Under the pieces are notes generated by a model, which saw only the letters and a program-made list of their open reading frames with translations, ran no database searches and was not told the DNA's origin. From assembly GCA_018402425.1 (NCBI GenBank), contig JAGYIZ010000016.1, forward strand, positions 1 through 42,500: 42,500 bases of DNA, read 5' to 3'. The stretch's first letter is position 1. Each line of letters opens with the position of its first letter. Made by a program: the position numbers and the translations under genes. Shown one piece after another: positions 1-7,727 of this stretch. This stretch comes from Candidatus Atribacteria bacterium (GTDB lineage Bacteria; Atribacterota; Phoenicimicrobiia; Phoenicimicrobiales; Stramentimicrobiaceae).

Positions 1-666
1 CCGACGCTGGAAAATTTTAAAGCTGTATTTCAACAACATAATTTTTTACGATATCTAATTAATAGTAGCATTATTGCGATTAGCGCAACAATTATTTCAC
101 TTTTAGTTGGTCTCCCGGCATCTTATTCCATTGTTCGTTATAAACAAAAAAAGTTAAGTATAGCAATTCTAATAGCTCGAATGACCCCTTTTATTAGTTA
201 TTTATTACCCTGGTATATTGTTTTTCGCAGACTTGGACTTATAGACACCTTTACTGCTATGGTAATGACTCATCTGATTATAACTTTGCCTATGGTGATC
301 TGGATTATGATTGCTTTTTTTGAGAATGTCCCTCGAGAATTAGAGGAGTCTGCTTTTATTGATGGCTGTACTCGAACTGAGACTTTTTTACGGATTACCA
401 TACCCCTTTCCATGAACGGTATTATTACTGCAGCAATTATATCTTTTATTTTTTCCTGGAATCAATTTTTGTTCTCACTGATTTTGTCCGGGCCTAGAAC
501 CAGAACTGTCCCGGTAGCGGTGTATAATTTTATGTCCTATGGAAAGATTGACTGGGGAGGTATAGGAGCTGCTGCAACCATTATTGTTCTCCCAGTTCTG
601 GTATTTGCTTTTATAGTGAGAAAGAAACTTGTGGAAGGGTTAACTGCAGGTGCGCTAAAAGGTTAA
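1..666 (+). CDS. Carbohydrate ABC transporter permease (MalG/UgpE type), 5'-truncated by the window
   Basis: This is the C-terminal 221 codons of an inner-membrane permease of the binding-protein-dependent sugar importer family. The reading frame is already open at base 1, so the start lies outside the window. Hydrophobic segments alternate with short loops. The cytoplasmic EAA loop is clear: LEESAFIDGCTRTETFLRI followed by TIPLS, the site that docks on the ATPase in MalG-type permeases. The end (KKLVEGLTAGALKG) is the usual C-terminus of the MalG/UgpE/LacG group. The rest of the importer should lie upstream. The substrate cannot be told from this subunit. The family call is firm. Confidence 0.93.
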   Translation, partial: PTLENFKAVFQQHNFLRYLINSSIIAISATIISLLVGLPASYSIVRYKQKKLSIAILIARMTPFISYLLPWYIVFRRLGLIDTFTAMVMTHLIITLPMVIWIMIAFFENVPRELEESAFIDGCTRTETFLRITIPLSMNGIITAAIISFIFSWNQFLFSLILSGPRTRTVPVAVYNFMSYGKIDWGGIGAAATIIVLPVLVFAFIVRKKLVEGLTAGALKG

Positions 667-723
667 CAAGCATAATGTTTTTTACCATTTCCTTTAAGAA
701 ACCCACGTCTTTATTCAATGCCT

Positions 724-869
724 CTTGCAAAATTAACTTTATTGACTTACTATTTAATTGGGCTATCTTGAATTTGTCCTCCATACTATATTTGATTATC
801 TTCTATATTATTATGGAGACCCTTGATGGTCTGGTCAATTTCAAGTGAGCTTGGTTAACTTTTATAGAA
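724..869 (+). promoter_or_regulatory. Leader sequence shared with lplA (copy A, upstream of threonine aldolase)
   Basis: The gap 667-920 holds no gene. It contains four blocks that recur in the same order and nearly the same spacing at 41155-41301, ahead of lplA: CTTGCAAAAT (724-733), TATTGACTTACTATTT (740-755), TCTTGAATTT (766-775) and AAGTGA...TAACTTTTATAGAA (843-869). First-to-last block distance is 132 here and 133 in the other copy, while the sequence between blocks has drifted. This looks like a conserved leader, operator region or RNA element, or an old dispersed repeat. I do not recognise a known riboswitch. Confidence 0.5.
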
Positions 870-920
870 GCTATAGCACACACTCTATAATTTAGAATAG
901 AAATTAAGGAGAATATTACT

Positions 921-1958
921 ATGCCAATTAATTTACGGAGTGATACCCAGACTATGCCTACTGAAGAGATGCTGGAAGCAATGCGTCATGCTCCTTTAGG
1001 GGATGATGTATTTGGTGAAGATCCAACGGTTAATAGACTTGAATTACTATCAGCTCAAAAATTAGGCAAAGAAGCTGCTATGTTTGTTTCCAGTGGTACC
1101 ATGGGAAACCTTTGTGCGTTGATGAGTCATACTAAGCCCGGGGAAGAGGTTATATTAGAAGCAGATGCACATATTTATTACTATGAAGTTGGCGGTTTTG
1201 CCAGAATTGCCGGTCTTTCCCCGCGTTTAGTGCCAGGTATAAATGGAATTATGAGTATTGAGAACATCAAGGCTGCTCTCAGGTCAAAAAATATCCATTA
1301 TCCACCTACAGGCCTGCTTTGTATTGAAAATTCTCATAATCGTGGGGGTGGGTCCGTCTATTCACTTCACCAAATGAATGAGATTTGTCAGCTAGCCCAT
1401 GGATTGAATTTGAAAGTTCATGTTGACGGAGCCCGTATTTTTAATGCTTCAGTTGCTCTGGATGTTGATGTTAAAGAACTAGTTAAGGAAGCTGATTCTA
1501 TAATGTTTTGTCTTTCTAAAGGTCTCAGTACACCGGTTGGGTCTGTTCTGGTTGGAGATGTTTCCTTTATAAACAGAGCAAGAAAAGCCAGGAAGATGTT
1601 AGGTGGTGGCATGAGACAAGCTGGTGTAATTGCTGCAGCAGGAGTTGTGGCATTGGAGAAAATGATTGACCGGTTGAAGGAAGACCATCAAAATGCACAT
1701 TACATTGGTAAGGAGCTAAGTGAAACAGCTGGTTTGGATGTTAATTTAGAAAGTGTCCAGACAAATATGGTTTATTGCAATATTGGTCAATTAAAAGTAT
1801 CCCTGGAAAATTTTGTTCAAGAACTGAATAAAGAAGGAATACAGGTATTACCAGTTGAACCGGATAAAATTAGAATTGTAACCAGTCGTCACATATCCAA
1901 AGAAGATGCAATAGAGACTGTGAAAGTAATCAAAAAAGTAGCTGCGAATTATTTATAA
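921..1958 (+). CDS. ltaE: Low-specificity L-threonine aldolase
   Basis: This PLP-dependent fold-type I enzyme cleaves L-threonine or L-allo-threonine to glycine and acetaldehyde in the cytoplasm. The N-terminus INLRSDTQTMPTEEM and the D-DVFGEDPTVNRLE stretch are family hallmarks. HVDGAR (Asp169) would hold the PLP ring nitrogen, and Lys200 in FCLSKGLSTPVGS is the expected Schiff-base lysine. Its 345 residues match the usual length. AAGGAG lies a few bases before the ATG. It stands alone and shares its leader sequence with the lipoate ligase gene at 41329, which may reflect a common link to glycine. Confidence 0.95.
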   Translation: MPINLRSDTQTMPTEEMLEAMRHAPLGDDVFGEDPTVNRLELLSAQKLGKEAAMFVSSGTMGNLCALMSHTKPGEEVILEADAHIYYYEVGGFARIAGLSPRLVPGINGIMSIENIKAALRSKNIHYPPTGLLCIENSHNRGGGSVYSLHQMNEICQLAHGLNLKVHVDGARIFNASVALDVDVKELVKEADSIMFCLSKGLSTPVGSVLVGDVSFINRARKARKMLGGGMRQAGVIAAAGVVALEKMIDRLKEDHQNAHYIGKELSETAGLDVNLESVQTNMVYCNIGQLKVSLENFVQELNKEGIQVLPVEPDKIRIVTSRHISKEDAIETVKVIKKVAANYL

Positions 1959-2044
1959 TTTTAGATTTATCTTGATTGAAAACCATTTGTTTTTTAAATA
2001 GTAAATACATTATCTATTAGGATCTATTAGGATAGGAGCCTGTT

Positions 2045-2836
2045 ATGAATTTTGAAGAAATCAAAGAAATGGGAAAAGAGATTGAAGTATGGTTAAGAAT
2101 GCGCAATCATCCTGTTGCAATTAAAATGTTGAACAACAGAAACGAGGTCCCCGAAGGAGCAATAATACCCACAAGAGACTTAGGGCACAAGCTGGCATTA
2201 TGCCAGGCTTTGTCATTATCTGAAGATGGTAATGAAAAGACAATAGCCATGTTTAAGGAAGACCATTATTGTTTTGAACCTGTTATTGGTTTGGGTATGG
2301 TTAAAAAGGATGAAGGTTTTTTTGATGGTACACATCGTTATCCCGATAGTGCGAAAACTCTAGAGGCTGGGAAGGAATGGTGTAAAAATATGCCTTCTTT
2401 GGAAGAAGGTCAATATCAAGGAATTGTTATGGCACCAATTCATAAACTTAACTTTAAACCCGATCTAATTTTTATGCATGTTAATGGCTTAATGTTAACT
2501 TATTTGTTAATAATTAAAAATTATATTGATGGGAGAGACCTTCATTGCCAATTATCAGGTCATGCAGCCTGTGTTTATGCCATTGTGCCGGCTCTTAAAA
2601 ATAGAGAATGTTATGTCGCTATTCCCTGTAAAGGAGATCGGACTTTTGCCAGAGCACAGGATGGAGACCTCATGTTTACCATGATTCCTGAATTACTTCC
2701 AGATTTTATCGAAGGGATGCACTTTGAGCAAAATAATGGGTGGGGTCTTCCTGTTACCAGATACATAAAGGAAGAATATCCTCTTCATCCTCGATATAAA
2801 GAATATGGGAAAAAACTTGGTTTGTTAGAAGATTAA
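2045..2836 (+). CDS. DUF169 family protein
   Basis: A 263-residue soluble protein of the DUF169 (COG2043) family, which has no established biochemical role but is common in anaerobic bacteria and archaea. The family pattern is visible: an opening with VWLRMRNHPVAIKML, a conserved Cys in LALCQALSL, an HYCFEPVIGLGM segment, and a central LSGHAACVYAIVPALK followed by IPCKGDRTFARAQDGDLMFTMIP. Several conserved cysteines suggest a metal or thiol role, which is inference. A GGAG ribosome site lies 8 bases before the ATG. Just upstream, TCTATTAGGA is repeated twice in tandem (2013-2032). No operon partner is evident. Confidence 0.85.
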   Translation: MNFEEIKEMGKEIEVWLRMRNHPVAIKMLNNRNEVPEGAIIPTRDLGHKLALCQALSLSEDGNEKTIAMFKEDHYCFEPVIGLGMVKKDEGFFDGTHRYPDSAKTLEAGKEWCKNMPSLEEGQYQGIVMAPIHKLNFKPDLIFMHVNGLMLTYLLIIKNYIDGRDLHCQLSGHAACVYAIVPALKNRECYVAIPCKGDRTFARAQDGDLMFTMIPELLPDFIEGMHFEQNNGWGLPVTRYIKEEYPLHPRYKEYGKKLGLLED

Positions 2837-2897
2837 ATATAAAGAATTTTCGTTTAGAGGTTTGTTAATCTAACGAATTATTTTGAGGAAGTTTCGA

Positions 2898-3530
2898 ATG
2901 ATGAAGTTTGTGTACCAGGAATACCAGGCAGTTAAATCATTTTTTAAAGATAATTTTCAGGTTATTATTGTCTTATCCCTGGCTACTTTTTCTTTAGTCA
3001 TGCAGTGGTACAGGCCAATTGGACCAACTTTAGCATTTAGCCATTTAATCTATTATGTTATTATGCCGGTTTTTGTTATCTTATTTATTTTAAGGGGTAA
3101 TCCCCTTGATTATGGTTTTAGAATAGGAAATTATCGAATTTGGTTATCCTACGTTTTTATAACTATCGTAGTAGGTGTTCCGGTTTTATTAATTGGTTCC
3201 CGTTTTGCCTCTGTTCAGCAATATTATGTAAGACAATTCGACTATTATGAATTTTTTACCTCAGCAGTTGTTATCTTATTTGCCTGGGAATATTTGCTCA
3301 GGGGATTTTTGCTATTTGGATTGAAAAAGCGATTTGGTGAAGTTAGTATTATTATCCAGATGGTTCCATTTGTTTTGCTTCATCTGGGTAAGCCTGAGGC
3401 AGAAACTCTATCCTGTATAGTAACAGGCTTGTGGTTTGGATGGATTGCCTATCGGGGAAAGTCTTTCTGGCCGGCTTTTATAATTCATGTTTTTATTAAC
3501 TTTGCAATCAAATATTTTGTTAATCTCTGA
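2898..3530 (+). CDS. CPBP family intramembrane glutamic endopeptidase
   Basis: A polytopic membrane protein of the CPBP (CAAX protease and bacteriocin-processing) family. Motif 1 is WEYLLRG, with one Glu and the Arg, but the first Glu of the usual EExxxR is replaced by Trp, as in one known subgroup. Motif 2 is FVLLH followed by LGKPEAE. Motif 3 is HVFIN. These residues are expected to form the metalloprotease site. I place the start at the ATG at 2898, because GAGGAA sits about 7 bases before it. The in-frame TTG at 2883 overlaps that ribosome site. The substrate is unknown. Confidence 0.82.
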   Translation: MMKFVYQEYQAVKSFFKDNFQVIIVLSLATFSLVMQWYRPIGPTLAFSHLIYYVIMPVFVILFILRGNPLDYGFRIGNYRIWLSYVFITIVVGVPVLLIGSRFASVQQYYVRQFDYYEFFTSAVVILFAWEYLLRGFLLFGLKKRFGEVSIIIQMVPFVLLHLGKPEAETLSCIVTGLWFGWIAYRGKSFWPAFIIHVFINFAIKYFVNL

Positions 3531-3550
3531 TAATTAATATTTTACTGTTC

Positions 3551-3587
3551 ATTTATTTAACCATGGTTAAATAAATTGGTTTTACCA
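3551..3587. repeat. TTTATTTAACC-family palindromic element, shortest copy
   Basis: Bases 3551-3576 form a perfect 26-base palindrome centred on CCATGG, with arms ending in TTTATTTAACC. It is followed directly by a small hairpin, TGGT-TTT-ACCA (3577-3587). The same palindrome-plus-hairpin plan recurs at 9900-9962, and the arm sequence alone recurs at 15773 and 18043-18152. It lies in the gap between the CPBP gene and carbamate kinase and could also act as a terminator. Confidence 0.65.
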
Positions 3588-3696
3588 TGAAAAAGAATAA
3601 GAAAAGCTATATTAATTTTTTAATCACTATATTATCTATGGGTTTTCAATGTAGGTTATAAACCATGGTATGTTGAGAAAGGAGATTAGAGAAAAG

Positions 3697-4668
3697 ATGG
3701 CAAAAGTTATATTAGTAGCCTTAGGGGGTAACACTATAAAGCTGCCAAATGAAAAAGGTTCTTCAGAAGAACAATTTAGAAATTGCCGGAAAACTGCACT
3801 ATATATTTCAAAAATTGTTAAGAATATTGATCCGGAGGATCGTCTGGTCATAACTCATGGTAACGGACCCCAGGTTGGCAATCTCATGGTACAGCAAAAA
3901 AATGCTCAGGATATTGTGCCTGCACATCCTATGGATGTACTGGTTGCCATGACTCAAGGCCAAATTGGTTATATGCTGCAACAAAGTTTAGTAAATCATC
4001 TAAAAGAAATGAATATTAAGAAATCCGTTTCTACCATATTAAACCAGGTACTTGTTGACCGTAATGATCCCGAATTTAAAGATGAGAATGCTTCTAAACC
4101 TGTAGGTAATTTTCTGACTCAGGAAGAAGCAAAAGAAATTAAGAAGAAAAACCCTGATTATATTATAAAAAAAGTAAAGCCGGGTAGTGGTCTTTGCTGG
4201 AGAAGAACCGTCCCATCTCCTGATCCTATCTCTAATTTGGATGGAGATGTGATTAGTAAATTGATTGATGCTGGTGTTATTGTCATTGCTTCGGGGGGTG
4301 GAGGTATTCCGGTTTTAGAAGATGAGGATGGAAATTATAATGGGGTTGAAGCAGTTATCGACAAAGACCTTGCCGGGGAAAAATTAGCTGAAATTGTTGG
4401 AGCTGAGATTTTCTTTATTTTGACTGATGTAGAGAAAGTTAAAGTAAATTTTGGTAAACCAAATGAGAGGGCACTTGGGAAGATAAGTTACTTGGAAGCT
4501 AAGTCTTATTTTGAAAAAGGGCATTTTCTTGCCGGAAGCATGGGGCCAAAAATAAAAGCCTGCCTTAGATTTCTGGAAAATGGAGGGGAAAGAGCCATTA
4601 TTTCATCCTTAGACAGGGCAGTTGATGCATACCATGGTAAAACAGGAACCGTAATAGAAAAAAAGTAA
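3697..4668 (+). CDS. arcC: Carbamate kinase
   Basis: It interconverts ADP + carbamoyl phosphate and ATP + carbamate (ammonia and CO2), usually the ATP-yielding last step of arginine, agmatine or purine-derivative fermentation. Amino-acid-kinase family features are clear: VALGGNTI at the N-terminus, THGNGPQVGNL, the ASGGGGIPV loop, AVIDKDLAGEKLA, and the C-terminal AGSMGPKIKACLRFLE. I start it at 3697 (MAKVILVALGGN), because AAAGGAG lies 12 bases upstream. An earlier in-frame ATG at 3670 precedes that site. Length is 323 residues, slightly above the usual 310-315. No arcA or arcB gene is adjacent, so the carbamoyl phosphate source is unknown. Confidence 0.95.
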   Translation: MAKVILVALGGNTIKLPNEKGSSEEQFRNCRKTALYISKIVKNIDPEDRLVITHGNGPQVGNLMVQQKNAQDIVPAHPMDVLVAMTQGQIGYMLQQSLVNHLKEMNIKKSVSTILNQVLVDRNDPEFKDENASKPVGNFLTQEEAKEIKKKNPDYIIKKVKPGSGLCWRRTVPSPDPISNLDGDVISKLIDAGVIVIASGGGGIPVLEDEDGNYNGVEAVIDKDLAGEKLAEIVGAEIFFILTDVEKVKVNFGKPNERALGKISYLEAKSYFEKGHFLAGSMGPKIKACLRFLENGGERAIISSLDRAVDAYHGKTGTVIEKK

Positions 4669-4673
4669 TGAAT

Positions 4674-4696
4674 TACCTTAATAATATATTAAGGTA
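4674..4696. terminator. AT-rich perfect hairpin after carbamate kinase
   Basis: TACCTTAATA and TATTAAGGTA pair as a 10-bp stem around ATA, six bases after the carbamate kinase stop codon. There is no T-run after it, so it is only a possible terminator or mRNA end stabiliser. Confidence 0.4.
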
Positions 4697-4724
4697 CTGA
4701 AAAAAACTAAAAGGATATTTTTAG

Positions 4725-4754
4725 CATACATAATATTAATATTATTATAGTATG
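4725..4754. promoter_or_regulatory. Nested palindrome upstream of fumarase
   Basis: CATAC (4725-4729) and GTATG (4750-4754) flank a perfect 16-base palindrome, ATAATATTAATATTAT (4730-4745). It ends 32 bases before the fumC start. The symmetry suggests an operator, but such A/T-only symmetry can also arise by chance. Confidence 0.28.
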
Positions 4755-4786
4755 TTATAAAGCTATGATTTCGGAGGAGCTTTAAA

Positions 4787-6151
4787 ATGGAGATGAGAAT
4801 TGAGAAGGACAGTTTAGGGGAAGTGAAAATTCCTTCAGATAGATTATGGGGAGCGCAGACTCAGCGCAGTTTTCAAAATTTTAAGATTGGCAAAGAGAAA
4901 ATGCCCATTGAAGTGATAAGATCCTTTGCTATTTTAAAAAAAGCTGCTGCCTTAACAAATTATCAGCTTGGTTGGTTAGAAAAAGAAATTGCTGATACCA
5001 TTGCTAATGTTTGTGAGGAAATTTTGGAGGGTAGGCTAAATGACCATTTTCCTTTAGTAGTATGGCAAACCGGTAGCGGAACCCAGACTAACATGAATGT
5101 TAATGAAGTTATTGCAAATAGAGCAAACCAGATTTTAGGTAAGAATAAAGTTCACCCCAATGATCATGTTAATAAAGCTCAGAGCTCAAATGATACTTTC
5201 CCTACTGCCATGCATATTGCTGCGGTTAATGAATTGGAAACAAAATTGTTTCCTGCCATTTCTTTAATAAAAAATATACTAGAGAAAAAGATTGAAGAAA
5301 ATAAAGATATTGTAAAGACCGGTAGAACTCATTTACAAGATGCTGTTCCTCTTACCCTTGGACAGGAAATAAGCGGATGGTATAGGATGGTAGAGCGCAG
5401 TGAAGAAATGATTAGAGTAGGATGCCAAAGATTGATGGATCTTGCCCTGGGAGGAACTGCAGTGGGTACAGGTCTAAATAGCCATCCTGAGTTTGGGGAA
5501 CGAGTTGCCGGAAAGATTGCCGAACTGACCTCAAAAAAATTTAAAACCGCACCAAATAAATTTCACTCATTAACCAGCCTTGATGAAATAGTCTTTGCAC
5601 ATGGTGCGATAAAGGGATTAGCTGCCGATATGATGAAAATTGCCAATGATGTTCGGTGGCTTTCCAGTGGTCCCCGCTGTGGTATCGGAGAATTAAATAT
5701 CCCGGTTAATGAACCGGGGAGTTCAATCATGCCCGGTAAGGTTAATCCTACTCAGTGTGAAGCAATAACCATGGTTGCAGTGCAGGTTATGGGAAATGAT
5801 GTATCTATTGGTATTGCTGCCAGCCAGGGTAATTTTGAATTAAATGTGTTTTTACCGGTTACTATTGATAACTTTCTGCGGTCAGTCAGGCTATTATCTG
5901 ATGCAATAGTATCATTTACAGAAAATTGTTTAAAAGGAATTACCCCGAATAAAGAAAGAATTGATTATTTTTTGAAAAATAATCTCATGTTAGTTACTGC
6001 TTTGAATCCTATAATTGGCTATGATAATGCAGCAAAAATTGCAAAGAAGGCTCATGATGAAGGCATAACACTAAAGGAGGCTACTTTGAAATTAAAATTA
6101 TTGTCTGAAGAAGAATTTGATAGAATAGTTAATCCTGTTAAAATGGTTTAA
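4787..6151 (+). CDS. fumC: Fumarate hydratase, class II
   Basis: Cytoplasmic fumarase of the aspartase/fumarase superfamily, catalysing fumarate + water to L-malate without an iron-sulfur cluster. Its 454 residues match the family. The N-terminal [21 protein letters not shown], the [19 protein letters not shown] block and [12 protein letters not shown] are typical. The signature loop [11 protein letters not shown] is at about residues 310-320. Aspartase is a paralogue, but the sequence around [23 protein letters not shown] and the length favour fumarase. GGAGG sits nine bases before the ATG. It is monocistronic by spacing. Confidence 0.95.
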   Translation: MEMRIEKDSLGEVKIPSDRLWGAQTQRSFQNFKIGKEKMPIEVIRSFAILKKAAALTNYQLGWLEKEIADTIANVCEEILEGRLNDHFPLVVWQTGSGTQTNMNVNEVIANRANQILGKNKVHPNDHVNKAQSSNDTFPTAMHIAAVNELETKLFPAISLIKNILEKKIEENKDIVKTGRTHLQDAVPLTLGQEISGWYRMVERSEEMIRVGCQRLMDLALGGTAVGTGLNSHPEFGERVAGKIAELTSKKFKTAPNKFHSLTSLDEIVFAHGAIKGLAADMMKIANDVRWLSSGPRCGIGELNIPVNEPGSSIMPGKVNPTQCEAITMVAVQVMGNDVSIGIAASQGNFELNVFLPVTIDNFLRSVRLLSDAIVSFTENCLKGITPNKERIDYFLKNNLMLVTALNPIIGYDNAAKIAKKAHDEGITLKEATLKLKLLSEEEFDRIVNPVKMV

Positions 6152-6258
6152 CTTTTTAGATGAAGTGATTATAATTAAATGATAGATGAACTGTTTTTAT
6201 TAAGTAGATTTAATATAATTTTTATCAAAATAAAAGAAGTTAAGGAGTTATTTGTATT

Positions 6259-6489
6259 ATGGCTAATCTATGCAGATGGTATGATCAAACATCAGGCATG
6301 AAAAGAGCTTATGATAAAGGATTGTTAGATAAAAAATGGATTGATGATTACTGTTTGAATGGGGGTAGGGATTGTATCAGAAAAAAACGATTTGAAGAGG
6401 AAGGATATGTTTCCCCGGATTATGTTCTACCTGACGGTACTGTAGATGAGCAATTAAAGAAAATCATTGAAGAAAAAGGAAATTTCTAA
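6259..6489 (+). CDS. Small cysteine-containing protein of unknown function
   Basis: A 76-residue acidic and basic mixed protein with no membrane segment. It has three cysteines, in NLCRWY, DDYCLNG and GRDCIRKKRFEEEGY, with a tail VSPDYVLPDGTVDEQLKK. The C-x(n)-YC-x5-C spacing and the C-terminal PDxVLPDG phrase look like a conserved small domain found in anaerobes and archaea, possibly metal binding. That is inference from pattern only. A good AAGGAG ribosome site precedes the ATG, and the frame is intact, so I regard it as a real gene. It ends 12 bases from the convergent osmoprotectant operon. Confidence 0.7.
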   Translation: MANLCRWYDQTSGMKRAYDKGLLDKKWIDDYCLNGGRDCIRKKRFEEEGYVSPDYVLPDGTVDEQLKKIIEEKGNF

Positions 6490-6501
6490 AATAGTGGTCT
6501 T

Positions 6502-7107
6502 CTAGTTTTCTAATGAAATTCTTTTTTCAATAAGGCTAAAACTCACATCCAGCAGGATAGCAATAATCATAGCAGGAATGGCACCGGTCAATACCTTTGG
6601 GATATTAAAATTAGTCAATCCTTCAAAGATTAGTTCTCCCAGACCTCCTGCACCTATTAAAGAGGTAAGGATCGCAACACTGTTGGCAATCACGGCAGCA
6701 AATTTAATACCGGCAAAAATAGCAGGAAAGGCATGAGGAAAACGGATATAGCGTAAAATTTCCATTTTGTTAAGTCCAATTCCTCTAGCTGAATCAATAT
6801 AAAAAAAATCAATATCTTTGAGGCCGGTATAGGCATTTTTAAATAGAGGTAAGATAATCCGTAAGATAATTGCGAATATAGCCGGCTTAAAGCCAATACC
6901 GAGCAGTGGTACTGCAATGGCAACGACAGCAAAACTGGGAATTGCCTGAACCAGATTGGCAAGAACCAGTAAAACGGAAGCCAGGTAGCGATTGTAAAGG
7001 GATATAATAGCCAGCGGAATAGCTAAGATAATAGAAATAAATAATGCACTATAGGCTAAAAAGAGATGTTCTCCGACTGCATTCAAGATAATGTTAATAT
7101 CAATCAT
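6502..7107 (-). CDS. Osmoprotectant ABC transporter permease (OpuC type), second permease
   Basis: One of two paired permeases of a glycine betaine/choline/carnitine-type importer. It has about five or six membrane segments and the OpuCB/OpuCD signature: PLLGIGFKPAIFAIILRIILP, then NAYTGLKDID, the EAA-like loop DSARGIGLNKMEILRYIRFP, and IGAGGLGELIFEGL. I prefer the ATG at 7107 because AAGG lies at good distance from it. Another ATG two codons upstream (7113) sits too close to that site. The 5' end overlaps the upstream permease by a few bases, suggesting translational coupling. It is the last gene of a four-gene minus-strand operon. Confidence 0.9.
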   Translation of the reverse strand: MIDINIILNAVGEHLFLAYSALFISIILAIPLAIISLYNRYLASVLLVLANLVQAIPSFAVVAIAVPLLGIGFKPAIFAIILRIILPLFKNAYTGLKDIDFFYIDSARGIGLNKMEILRYIRFPHAFPAIFAGIKFAAVIANSVAILTSLIGAGGLGELIFEGLTNFNIPKVLTGAIPAMIIAILLDVSFSLIEKRISLEN

Positions 7108-7726
7108 ATCCATACCTTCGATTTAATAGTTTTTCTATCCAACTGCCGATAGAGTCAACTAATACTGCCAGGATTCCAATCCATAATCCGGTGACGATGA
7201 TAATATCTTTATCATAGAGGTGAATTCCGGTCTGAATAGGACCACCTAATCCGCCTGCTGCGATTAATCCTCCCAGGGTAACGACGCCCATGGTAAAGAC
7301 AATAGCGATTCGAACACCGGCAGCAATCAATGGGAGGGCAAGAGGTATTCTAACATGCCATAGTATTTCCTTTTCAGCCAGTCCCATTGCCCGGGCACTT
7401 TCGAGATACTGCTGGTCTACCTGGGTTAATCCAACATAGGTATTTCTAGCTACCGGTAATATTGAATAGAGAATTGAGGCTACTATAGTTGGTTTAAAAC
7501 CAATACCTAAAAAGGGCATCAAGATAACCAGTAAGACCAATTCCGGTATGGTTTCAATCACATTAAGTATATTTAAAACAATATCAGATAAATTTCTTCT
7601 ATTGTATAAAAAAATACCAATACCTATGCCGATAAATATAATAATCAAGAGGGCAATAAATACCATAGAAAGATGTTCAATCGTCTTTATTCCTAATTGC
7701 TGTGTTTTCCATACATTTAAAATCAT
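7100..7726 (-). CDS. Osmoprotectant ABC transporter permease (OpuC type), first permease
   Basis: A 208-residue membrane permease, paralogous to its downstream neighbour. It carries the same architecture: MPFLGIGFKPTIVASILYSILPVARNTYVGL, the ATPase-docking loop ESARAMGLAEKEILWHVRIPLALP, and LIAAGGLGGPIQTG. It starts one base after the ATPase stop codon, and its ribosome site (AAGG) is inside the ATPase gene, so the two are translationally coupled. With the neighbour it should form the heterodimeric membrane pore of the importer. Which compatible solute it carries cannot be read from the permease. Confidence 0.91.
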   Translation of the reverse strand: MILNVWKTQQLGIKTIEHLSMVFIALLIIIFIGIGIGIFLYNRRNLSDIVLNILNVIETIPELVLLVILMPFLGIGFKPTIVASILYSILPVARNTYVGLTQVDQQYLESARAMGLAEKEILWHVRIPLALPLIAAGVRIAIVFTMGVVTLGGLIAAGGLGGPIQTGIHLYDKDIIIVTGLWIGILAVLVDSIGSWIEKLLNRRYGYD

Positions 7727-7727
7727 C

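Noticed and set aside
667-920. Glycine riboswitch ahead of threonine aldolase
   Set aside because: The conserved GGAGAG...CACCGAAGGGGCAA core of that class is not present. Only the unnamed leader blocks are found.
2013-2032. Tandem TCTATTAGGA repeat considered as a CRISPR-like or regulatory array
   Set aside because: Only two 10-base units are present, adjacent to a ribosome site. It is a simple local duplication.
6690-6962. Out-of-frame minus-strand open frame within the second osmoprotectant permease
   Set aside because: It overlaps the real permease frame fully and shows no protein-family character.
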